Source: an uncultured Desulfobulbaceae bacterium (lineage in GTDB: Bacteria > Desulfobacterota > Desulfobulbia > Desulfobulbales > Desulfobulbaceae). From it: a stretch of DNA of 5,088 bases. Position 1 is the first letter of the stretch; each line of letters begins with the position of its first letter. The stretch lies in contig CAMYOP010000213.1 in NCBI GenBank assembly GCA_947260045.1, positions 1 to 5,088 on the forward strand, in the 5' to 3' direction. The notes under the pieces are model-generated. The model saw only the letters and a list, made by a program, of their open reading frames with translations. It made no database searches and had not been told where the DNA came from. Both the position numbers and the translations under genes were made by a program. Below, in pieces: positions 1 to 5,073 of this stretch.

Positions 1-545
1 TGGTAAAAGAGAGAATAGGTCGACCTTTTACATGGTTGTTTCTTAGACTGCGTCCTTTCCTTCGCTGGATCATCCGTCTTCGCAGTTCTGCAGAAGCTGT
101 AGCTGGAGGTTTTTCGCTCGGCTTGTTTATTGCTTTTACGCCTACCATTGGCTTGCAGGTAATTTTGGCTGTTATCCTAGCGACCATGTTCAATGTCAAC
201 CGTGCGGCTGCAGTCATGGCAGTCATGGTGACAAATCCAATAACCATTCCCCCCATTTTCACCTTCAACTACTGGCTTGGTAGTCTTATCTGGTCTGGTC
301 CTTCGGTAAAGCTTGTTTCTCGCCAACTGATGGATCTGGCTGCCAAACTGACGACACTTGATATCTGGGAAATCACTGATCAGCTCCAAGCCGTCGCCGA
401 ATTAGGCCAGGATATCATAGTCCCTCTTATCTTAGGAAGTATGATTGTCAGTACCTTCAGCGCAGTACTTTCATATATAATTCTGATCAGTTTACTTCGG
501 ATGTTTCTCGCCAGACGTGCCAGAAAGAGAAGTCGAAGAACTTAG
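1..545 (+). CDS. DUF2062 family inner-membrane protein (5' end at or just outside window)
   Basis: The product is a small integral membrane protein of the DUF2062 family, whose biochemical function is not established. The family hallmarks are visible. A basic amphipathic N-terminus is followed by RSSAEAVAGGFSLGLFIAFT, then a hydrophobic hairpin, then the conserved VTNPITIPPIF stretch. A long hydrophobic C-terminal segment follows, about residues 125-153 counted from the TTG at 36, and the tail is very basic (RRARKRSRRT), suggesting a cytoplasmic C-terminus. The TTG at 36 is a possible start but has no ribosome binding site. The frame stays open to the left edge (V-K-E-R-I-G-R-P-F-T-W), and the first two window bases are TG. 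An ATG or GTG spanning the edge would therefore give a natural N-terminus about 12 residues longer, which I prefer. The stop is TAG at 543-545. No terminator follows directly. Family assignment is confident; the exact start is inference. Confidence 0.85.
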   Translation, partial: VKERIGRPFTWLFLRLRPFLRWIIRLRSSAEAVAGGFSLGLFIAFTPTIGLQVILAVILATMFNVNRAAAVMAVMVTNPITIPPIFTFNYWLGSLIWSGPSVKLVSRQLMDLAAKLTTLDIWEITDQLQAVAELGQDIIVPLILGSMIVSTFSAVLSYIILISLLRMFLARRARKRSRRT

Positions 546-884
546 AAGGTGGAATTTTGTACTATGTAAAGTGCTTTCATCACTAACGATTCTCCAGATC
601 AAACCTTACACACTAAAATTCAGTTTAAGCTTCCATCCATTAAATGTTATTTCAGAACGATTGATTGATTAATACCTCCACAGATATCTTCACATCTATG
701 GAAATTCCGTAATTCTGGGCCGAAAAAGCGGAAGATTTATATCAGTGTTGAATACTTATAATGTGAGAAAAATCTAAAAGTACTGGGCTGCAAAGAAGCA
801 GGCAGAATATATTTTATGGCATAAAAAATGCGTATCTTTTTTCTATAATAAATCGTCAAAAGAACATGATGAACAAATAATCAG
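546..884. other. Intergenic stretch without a recognisable gene
   Basis: Every ATG I followed on the plus strand here (565, 643, 699, 761, 816, 829, 868) meets a stop within a few codons, and I see no convincing minus-strand gene. The stretch is AT-rich. It contains a perfect TATAAT at 757-762, with only a poor -35 (TTTATA, 15-nt spacer), and a second TATAAT at 844-849 without a -35. A short inverted repeat, GCAT-AAAAA-ATGC, lies around 819-831. None of these is a firm feature on its own. Together with the hairpin at 885-919 they leave room for a small untranslated transcript. Confidence 0.4.
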
Positions 885-919
885 AGAGAGAACACCTTGC
901 TGCTCTCTTCGCTTTTTTT
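885..919 (+). terminator. Possible intrinsic terminator upstream of the secreted-protein gene
   Basis: AGAGAG (885-890) pairs with CTCTCT (903-908) around a 12-nt loop. The 3' arm is followed within a few bases by a run of seven T (913-919). The stem is short and its GC content modest, so termination may be partial. It lies 340 bp after the DUF2062 stop and 77 bp before the next start codon. It could end a read-through transcript from the left or a small RNA made in the gap. Confidence 0.45.
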
Positions 920-983
920 AAAGTCTTGGTCTGACGGGTATACACAATAATTGATTTGTTTTGATACTTAAAAAAAGAGAAAA

Positions 984-988
984 GGAGG
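984..988 (+). promoter_or_regulatory. Strong Shine-Dalgarno site for the secreted protein
   Basis: GGAGG sits in AAAAGGAGGAAGTATT, seven bases before the ATG at 996. It is the best ribosome binding site in the window and fixes this start. No clear sigma-70 promoter is visible just upstream: TTGATT at 951-956 has no -10 at an acceptable distance. Confidence 0.8.
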
Positions 989-995
989 AAGTATT

Positions 996-1439
996 ATGAA
1001 CAGAATTGCTATTTTATCCGTACTATCTTTTTTGGTTGTGACAAGTTTAGCTTTTGCAGGTACTCCCGATTTAGTTGGAACTTGGACTATAGATTCGAAG
1101 TGTATGCGAATTGGTGATAATATGGATCATACCGCGGATGGAGTAATTTTATTGCAAACGCATCAAATGGTTATCACCTGGCAGGATCAGGATTTATTCA
1201 AGGGGTATTCCTGTGATGCTGAGGTTCCCAATGGAATTTTCTTCGGGGCAATTGACAAAAAGGAAGTTTATATAACAAACTGGGATAGTATTAACAGGGC
1301 AACTCTGAACGGCAAAGGGAGTTCCATGGAATATATCGGCCAAAGTCAATTATGGAATACACCCAATGCACCAGCAACTTGCATGGGTACCGCGGTGAAG
1401 GTCTCTGAAACTTTTGACTGTGACCCAGCACCCCTATAA
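996..1439 (+). CDS. Small secreted four-cysteine protein of unknown function
   Basis: I do not recognise the family. The 147-residue product opens with a classic Sec signal peptide: basic MNR, a hydrophobic core (about 4-18) and a signal peptidase I site LAFA-G after residue 21. The mature protein of about 126 residues begins TPDLVGTW, and the G-x-W at residues 28-30 is reminiscent of the first strand of lipocalin- or avidin-like barrels. The rest has short beta-prone segments (ILLQTHQMVITW, GIFFGAIDKKEVYIT) and no helix-rich region. Four cysteines (36, 73, 129, 142) survive in the mature chain, enough for two disulfides, which fits a periplasmic or extracellular location. There is no lipobox and no transmembrane segment after the signal. 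The start is fixed by the strong ribosome binding site. The gene appears monocistronic, with a probable terminator at 1514-1548. A beta-barrel binding protein is only a guess. Confidence 0.85.
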   Translation: MNRIAILSVLSFLVVTSLAFAGTPDLVGTWTIDSKCMRIGDNMDHTADGVILLQTHQMVITWQDQDLFKGYSCDAEVPNGIFFGAIDKKEVYITNWDSINRATLNGKGSSMEYIGQSQLWNTPNAPATCMGTAVKVSETFDCDPAPL

Positions 1440-1441
1440 AA

Positions 1442-1463
1442 ACCTCAAACTAAATATTGAGGT
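1442..1463 (+). repeat. Short hairpin right after the secreted-protein stop
   Basis: ACCTCAA (1442-1448) and TTGAGGT (1457-1463) form a perfect 7-bp stem with an 8-nt loop, starting two bases after the TAA. Five T residues follow only seven bases later (1471-1475), so it is a poor intrinsic terminator by itself. It may protect the mRNA 3' end or act together with the stronger hairpin downstream. Confidence 0.4.
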
Positions 1464-1513
1464 GTGTGAATTTTTGATAGAGCAGGTAATTCTTAACGAG
1501 TTTACGATAAATC

Positions 1514-1548
1514 AAATAAGCAGGGGAGGGCTAACCCTGCTTATTTTT
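1514..1548. terminator. Strong, probably bidirectional intrinsic terminator
   Basis: AAATAAGCAGGG (1514-1525) and CCCTGCTTATTT (1535-1546) form a perfect 12-bp stem with a 9-nt loop. The plus-strand 3' arm runs into TTTTT (1544-1548). Read on the minus strand, the 3' arm ends in TTATTTGATTT, so it can also work leftward. It lies between convergent genes: the secreted protein ends at 1439 (+) and the GlpX-like gene ends at 1689 (-). It most likely ends both transcripts. Confidence 0.85.
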
Positions 1549-1637
1549 AGGTATATAATCTGAATTCTATTTTAGAATCATTTCAAGAAAGAAACTCTCG
1601 AAAGTGGATGTCAGAATCAATTTTTCCCTCTTTCATG

Positions 1638-1672
1638 CCTGGTATCGCCCGATAATTTAATCACCAGGTGAT
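1638..1672. repeat. Overlapping inverted repeats after the GlpX-like stop
   Basis: CCTGGT (1638-1643) is repeated inverted as ACCAGG (1663-1668) across a 19-nt spacer. Inside and overlapping lie two smaller palindromes, TATCG-CC-CGATA (1643-1654) and ATCAC-CAG-GTGAT (1660-1672). They sit just downstream of the minus-strand stop. No T-run follows on the minus strand, so this is not a standard terminator. It may be a 3'-end RNA structure or a binding site, and the alternative pairings could also be chance. Confidence 0.3.
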
Positions 1673-1688
1673 AAACAGCCCGAGATCA

Positions 1689-2636
1689 TTAAAATACAGG
1701 GTTATAATCAAAAAAGTGTCTGGTTTTCAGGTTACGGTAGGTGCGGGTTTCACTTCTAGCGACAAAAGAGTGAGTCACGGCTCCTGTTGCTGTAAAGCGC
1801 ACGCCTTCTAAAAATTCACCATCTGTGACACCTGTTGCGGCAAAGGAGATTTTATTGGAGTTTATCAGGTCTTCGACTCTGAAAACCTTGTCCAGATCAT
1901 CAATTCCATGGTCCACAGCTTCCTGGCGATCCGAGTCATTATTATATGATATTTTTCCTTCCATATATCCACCCAGACAACTTATGGCAGCAGCAACCAC
2001 TGTCCCTTCAGGTGCATATCCATAGCCCATATAAATATCCGCTTTTTCACCGTTGATAGCTGCAAGGCAGCCTGATATTTCACCTTCTTCAATCAGCTTT
2101 ATCCTGGCACCACAACTTCTCACCGCATTGATGAGATCCTGATGTCGCTTTCTGTTAAGAATGCAGACGGTCACATTTTCCGTATATTTTCTCAGCACCC
2201 TGGCTACTCTTTTTACATTAGCAGCAGGTGATTGGTTAATGTCTATAACTTCTCCAACTTCTGGGCCAACAACTATTTTGTACATATGGAGATTAGGAAT
2301 AGGTTGGATAGAACCATCTTCTGCAATTACGGTATATGATGTGGCATTATTCCTGCCATCAGCTGCTGCATGCTGTCCTTCAAGAGCAACAACCATCAGG
2401 TCCATATCTGGTCCACCTTCACCAAGAATACTTGGCAATTTACATATTTCTGCACGGTCGGTAAAGCGGTCATTTATCACATTTCCATTTATCATCAGTC
2501 TGTTAAGAGTTTTGATAATGGCCTTTCGCGCCTCATTCAAAATGTTATCATGGCTGCCAAGGCCCTGTATCTTAGCAACAGTGAGTGCTGCAATCTCAGT
2601 GGCTCTGACAATTTCCATTCCATAGTTAATATTCAT
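1689..2636 (-). CDS. GlpX-like (class II fructose-1,6-bisphosphatase family) protein with degenerate active site
   Basis: The 315-residue product aligns along its length with GlpX, about 336 aa in E. coli. Similarity is clear in MEIVRATEIAALTVAK, in DMDLMVVALEG...GRNNA (GlpX: AVDIAVDPIEG...GQANA), in KIVVGP, in CILNRKRH, in GYAPEG and in FAATGVTDGEFLEGVR. By my ungapped alignment to E. coli GlpX recalled from memory, key residues are changed: D33 is L33, E57 is R57 (the EGEID motif is lost), D85 is V83, T90 is Q88, Y119 is H117, and D186/D188 are E184/E186. E88 (E86), R166 (R164) and E213 (E210) are kept. Ordinary Mg/Mn-dependent FBPase or SBPase activity is therefore doubtful. The frame is intact, so this is not simple decay. 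The ATG at 2636 matches the GlpX N-terminus without gaps, although its ribosome binding site is weak. It lies 62 bp downstream of the class III FBPase gene, same strand, with no terminator between. Family is confident; function is open. Confidence 0.9.
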   Translation of the reverse strand: MNINYGMEIVRATEIAALTVAKIQGLGSHDNILNEARKAIIKTLNRLMINGNVINDRFTDRAEICKLPSILGEGGPDMDLMVVALEGQHAAADGRNNATSYTVIAEDGSIQPIPNLHMYKIVVGPEVGEVIDINQSPAANVKRVARVLRKYTENVTVCILNRKRHQDLINAVRSCGARIKLIEEGEISGCLAAINGEKADIYMGYGYAPEGTVVAAAISCLGGYMEGKISYNNDSDRQEAVDHGIDDLDKVFRVEDLINSNKISFAATGVTDGEFLEGVRFTATGAVTHSFVARSETRTYRNLKTRHFFDYNPVF

Positions 2637-2698
2637 GGTTCAATCCGATTTAACATTTTTGAAAAATATACAATGTAAAGATTCCTTCCCTCTTAACA
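2637..2698 (-). promoter_or_regulatory. Operon spacer with weak stem-loop and possible weak promoter
   Basis: This spacer separates the two phosphatase-family genes. ATTTTT-G-AAAAAT (2655-2667) is a perfect AT-only palindrome flanked by imperfectly complementary TTTAACAT and ATGTAAA. On the minus strand a TTTACA (2674-2679) stands 18 nt before TGTTAA, a poor match to a sigma-70 promoter. A purine-rich AGGGAAGGAA lies too far from the ATG to be its ribosome binding site. The spacer shows no GC-rich terminator, so co-transcription from the upstream gene is the simplest reading. Confidence 0.3.
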
Positions 2699-4516
2699 TT
2701 AGACTTGTCTGGGCTCACTGGTTAATTCTCTAATTCGACGAAGTAAAGCATGACTTTGTTGCTTCAGTAAGACTCCCTTTGCCGTATCCTTAATCTTCAT
2801 AGGCTGCCTGAATTCATCTATAAGTTGGATATCAAGGGGTGCAGATTCAAGCTTTTGGGCAGCTTCCTGCATTTCTTCTGGTGTGGGCAGGATAATGCCA
2901 AAAAGTTGATAAGGCGTATGAACCAAGGCATGGCCGCGGTTATAATAAGCTGCGGCAAAACCACCATCAACGTTGATCGCCACACCATCAGAAGATGCCA
3001 TCTGTTTTCCTTTCAGGTAATCAATAGGGGTATGGCCAAAGATAACCCGTTGGATACCAAATTCTTTTTTTAACTTCTCTTTGAATTCATCGGTCTGAAG
3101 ATTTTTCTTCCAATACAGGGTCCTTTCAGCATGGCTTTCCTTGTCGAGAAGAAAATATCGTTCAAAGGTTTTCATCGCATGTTTGCCGAAAAAGGGTGAT
3201 TTGGGACCACACCAAAGATAAAAAAACAGGGCTTGATCTTTTTCTTCCTGAGTATCACCGCTTAAGTACCTGACTCCAACTCTCTCAATGGTTGCCTGGA
3301 CAAAGTCAAGCAAGTCTCGTCCCCGTCGTCCGAGAAAATACTCAAATTCACCATCTTCGTTCGATGGAAGCAGGGCATGGATATTGAGGCTATTATTGTG
3401 AACGTGGTAGGTTTTTCCTTTTTTATAAAAAAAACTGAGTAGCCTTTTGAGCTTGCTGTTACTGGTGAATTGAAAGGTGAGATCATTAATTATCTCTTGC
3501 TCTTCCGCGGTGAGTTTTAAAGGGTCGTCCAGATTTATAGTAGGGAAATGGGTATCATTAAGCCCAGAAGTATCTCCACTTTTTAGCATGGTAGCCAGTC
3601 GCTCAAGCCATCGTCTGGATTCCATTTCATATTCTGGGTATTTCTTAATGGTTTGTTCTTCAAGCTTAAACTGGATAACTGCAAGGGCTTTTTCCATACT
3701 TTTACCCCGTCCGGTTTTGGCCTTGAATCTTCCAGTTATAGTATCTACAGGATAGGTTTTCTCTGCAAAATCAGTTAATTTTGAACTGTCAAAATTAAGG
3801 CGCTCCATTAATTCGAAATGATCATAGCGGCAAGTGATACGCATGGCTTCTGCTACAAGGGATTGATTCCCAGAAACTGCTCCCATCCACAAAATATCAT
3901 GGTTACCAAAGACATAATTAACCATATCTCTATAGGCTAAAGAGGACAGGATACGGATAATCTTGTCAGGTTGAGGACCACGGTCAAAAATATCTCCCAA
4001 AACAATAATGCGATCAAGTAGAACCTGCCTGATGCTATGAGCTAGGTGGCTGATCAATCGTTTGGAAAGTATTTCCTCTTCAAATACCTGGTCAGGAACA
4101 GGAAGTCCTGAAATCAAGCGGTTAATGGTATTGCGAAACTCAGGAGGGAAGACATTTTTAGTTTGATGTCTGATGTTGGCCAAACGATACTTGAGGATGT
4201 CTACCAGGCAAAAGATTACATCCTGGGTGCCCATCAGGACATGATCTTCCTCAAAATATTCTTTCTTTCTGATTAGCTGAGTGAGATATTGGATTTTATC
4301 TACAGAAAATGTATTGGGAAGAGCTTCACGGCAGGTCTGATATAACATCCCGAATCGACCGCGAAGGATGTTCATGAAACGGTCCCCCTCACCATGCAGA
4401 TCACTTATCCACAGGGTCACTGGAATGTTGGAATTCAGCTCATCTTCAAGCTGCAGTAATTGTTGGGCCAGTTTATCAAGTTCGCTGGTTTTCAGGCGAA
4501 ATCGTTCTTCCTTCAT
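2699..4516 (-). CDS. fbp: Class III fructose-1,6-bisphosphatase
   Basis: This enzyme hydrolyses fructose 1,6-bisphosphate to fructose 6-phosphate, the committed gluconeogenic step, in the cytoplasm. It belongs to the calcineurin-like metallophosphatase fold, as in the Bacillus-type FBPase (about 670 aa; here 605). The motifs appear in order: WISDLHGEGDRF (D39, H41), VLGDIFDRGP (GDxxDRG, about 174-180), FGNHD (about 203-207), NIHALLP (H380), FGHTP (about 493-497) and INVDGGFAAAY before the usual C-terminal HTPYQLFGI block. These supply the two-metal site residues D, H, D, N, H and H. The middle part (about 250-370) is the family's characteristic insertion. The ATG at 4516 has only a weak purine-rich ribosome binding site, and a five-codon reading frame (MKKRK) ends two bases before it. 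No competing start gives a better N-terminus. The gene is first in a likely two-gene operon with the GlpX-like gene. Assignment is firm from motifs and whole-protein appearance. Confidence 0.95.
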   Translation of the reverse strand: MKEERFRLKTSELDKLAQQLLQLEDELNSNIPVTLWISDLHGEGDRFMNILRGRFGMLYQTCREALPNTFSVDKIQYLTQLIRKKEYFEEDHVLMGTQDVIFCLVDILKYRLANIRHQTKNVFPPEFRNTINRLISGLPVPDQVFEEEILSKRLISHLAHSIRQVLLDRIIVLGDIFDRGPQPDKIIRILSSLAYRDMVNYVFGNHDILWMGAVSGNQSLVAEAMRITCRYDHFELMERLNFDSSKLTDFAEKTYPVDTITGRFKAKTGRGKSMEKALAVIQFKLEEQTIKKYPEYEMESRRWLERLATMLKSGDTSGLNDTHFPTINLDDPLKLTAEEQEIINDLTFQFTSNSKLKRLLSFFYKKGKTYHVHNNSLNIHALLPSNEDGEFEYFLGRRGRDLLDFVQATIERVGVRYLSGDTQEEKDQALFFYLWCGPKSPFFGKHAMKTFERYFLLDKESHAERTLYWKKNLQTDEFKEKLKKEFGIQRVIFGHTPIDYLKGKQMASSDGVAINVDGGFAAAYYNRGHALVHTPYQLFGIILPTPEEMQEAAQKLESAPLDIQLIDEFRQPMKIKDTAKGVLLKQQSHALLRRIRELTSEPRQV

Positions 4517-4535
4517 ACTACTTTCTCTTCTTCAT
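4517..4535 (-). promoter_or_regulatory. Five-codon leader frame abutting the FBPase start
   Basis: On the minus strand an ATG at 4535-4533 begins M-K-K-R-K and ends in TAG at 4520-4518. One base later comes the ATG of the FBPase gene. The purine-rich AAGAAGAGAAAG of this frame also serves as the only candidate ribosome binding region for FBPase. Translation of the mini-frame has no visible ribosome binding site, so its presence may be chance. Confidence 0.25.
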
Positions 4536-4650
4536 GCTAAAATTTGAAAGTACAAGTTTTAATTCACCTGTTCCCAGTTGATTCAAGCAATGGGAAGGAC
4601 TTCTATTCATTTATTTGATTACCACTAACGCTCAGTTGGAAACTAAAAGA

Positions 4651-4735
4651 GAGGGGACCGATTATATTTTTCCGTTATTATTCGGGAGACAGAATAATTT
4701 TCGCTGATAATACGCGAAAAAAATTCGGTCCCCTT
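4651..4735. repeat. Inner palindrome: 10-bp stem enclosing two hairpins
   Basis: AGGGGACCGA (4652-4661) pairs perfectly with TCGGTCCCCT (4725-4734), and imperfect pairing of T-rich with A-rich sequence continues inward. Inside are two further perfect hairpins: ATTATTC/GAATAAT (4677-4683 with 4692-4698, loop GGGAGACA) and TTTTCGC/GCGAAAA (4698-4704 with 4714-4720, 9-nt loop). They share one base at 4698. The whole can fold as a three-way junction in DNA or RNA on either strand. Such cloverleaf-like ends are typical of REP-type elements handled by Y1 transposases, but no such enzyme is present here. Confidence 0.7.
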
Positions 4736-4772
4736 AGGCTTAGAAAAAAATTAGGTAAGCGCTAGACTCCGA

Positions 4773-4783
4773 TCTGTCTCCCG
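4773..4783. repeat. 11-bp inverted copy of the inner hairpin loop
   Basis: TCTGTCTCCCG (4773-4783) is the exact reverse complement of CGGGAGACAGA (4683-4693), which spans the loop and part of the stem of the first inner hairpin. The pairing competes with that hairpin. It may mean the element was built from two inverted copies of one module, or it may permit an alternative fold. Confidence 0.5.
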
Positions 4784-4869
4784 GTGTTAACTGAGCTTTA
4801 GTGCTAATCACATTCTTTTATGCAGGTGAATTGCAATACTTCCTCTATAGTAAAGGAGTGAGAGAAATC

Positions 4870-4885
4870 ATACAAGGTTTTGTAT
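4870..4885. repeat. Small AT-rich palindrome
   Basis: ATACAA (4870-4875) and TTGTAT (4880-4885) flank GGTT. The stem is 6 bp, mostly A-T, with no T-run beside it on either strand. It lies about 25 bp beyond the stop of the possible minus-strand remnant, so a weak 3' structure is possible, but chance is likely. Confidence 0.25.
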
Positions 4886-4911
4886 ATAGATAGCAGGCAA
4901 TTAGGAGAAAT

Positions 4912-5073
4912 TTATGCATTAGGGAACAGTAGCTGGCTCGTTTCAAGTAATTCTTTTGACGTAATAGGTACAATTTCCGCTGGTATACTGGTTCCTGGGT
5001 GAAACATTCTGCACAAGCTGTCTTTGACCCATGGGGTATAGAACCAAGGATAATTGTTTAAAATCCACTTGAA
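4912..5073 (-). pseudogene. Possible C-terminal remnant of an unrecognised gene
   Basis: The minus strand is open for 53 codons, ending in TAA at 4914-4912. The translation looks protein-like: NNYPWFYTPWVKDSLCRMFH around residues 6-25, then a segment PGTSIPAEIVPIT and a C-terminus LLETSQLLFPNA. It is rich in W, Y, F, P and H. I do not recognise the family. An in-frame TAG lies at 5076-5074, only 12 bases from the window edge, and there is no good start (ATG at residue 23 without a ribosome binding site). If real, it is the 3' end of a gene broken by a stop or frameshift. The other two minus-strand frames are also fairly open here, which weakens the case. It would place a leftward gene upstream of the palindromic element and the FBPase operon. 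Confidence 0.25.

Larger units (their letters stand above)
4616..4810. mobile_element. Probable 195-bp non-autonomous element with 22-bp terminal inverted repeats
   Basis: The left end (4616-4637) and the reverse complement of the right end (4789-4810) match at 20 of 22 positions; both contain GCTCAGTT, and CACTAA is preserved. One base outside each end is an AT-rich near direct repeat, ATTCATTTAT (4605-4614) and ATTCTTTTAT (4812-4821), matching 9 of 10, compatible with a decayed target duplication but weak because it is low complexity. The interior carries no gene. It holds a second palindrome (4651-4735). This structure fits a miniature inverted-repeat or REP-like element mobilised in trans. 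No transposase is present in the window and I cannot name the family. A structured untranslated RNA is the alternative. Confidence 0.5.
4561..4832. repeat. Outer arms of a nested palindromic region upstream of FBPase
   Basis: AATTCACCTG (4561-4570) recurs exactly inverted as CAGGTGAATT (4823-4832). Between these arms lies the 22-bp inverted repeat described separately, so two unrelated arm pairs share roughly one centre. The left side has 45 bases between the arm pairs and the right side 12, so the palindrome is lopsided by insertion or deletion. The arms could be the true outer ends of an element or remnants of an older one. Confidence 0.5.

Noticed and set aside
177..389. Minus-strand 70-codon frame inside the DUF2062 gene
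   Set aside because: It is antisense to the conserved DUF2062 core, and its composition (rich in H, C, R) is that of a shadow frame.
700..840. Riboswitch in the 546-995 gap (cyclic-di-GMP type was considered because of short GC patches)
   Set aside because: I could not find the conserved core or paired helices, and the stretch is too far from the 996 start, with a terminator-like hairpin between.
1825..2678. Plus-strand open frames across the GlpX-like gene (1825-2025, 2161-2625, 2370-2678)
   Set aside because: They lie antisense to a gene with clear family similarity, have no ribosome binding sites, and translate to low-complexity serine/threonine-rich sequence typical of shadows.
2825..3755. 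Open frames overlapping the class III FBPase gene (2825-3073 +, 3262-3486 -, 3477-3755 +)
   Set aside because: The FBPase frame carries all family motifs through these positions, and the alternative translations show no domain-like features.
4698..4734. Hammerhead-ribozyme-like core (CTGATAA followed by GAAA) inside the inner palindrome
   Set aside because: The invariant CUGANGA is broken (A for G), and there is no stem II between the two core segments.
4616..4810. Integron attC site
   Set aside because: The palindromic layout is suggestive, but the required RYYYAAC and GTTRRRY core sites are not present at the ends, and there is no integrase or cassette array.
4862..5002. Plus-strand open stretch of 46 codons ending in TGA at 5000-5002
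   Set aside because: Only a TTG start without a ribosome binding site. An open run of this length is expected by chance in one of six frames, and the minus-strand frame looks more protein-like.
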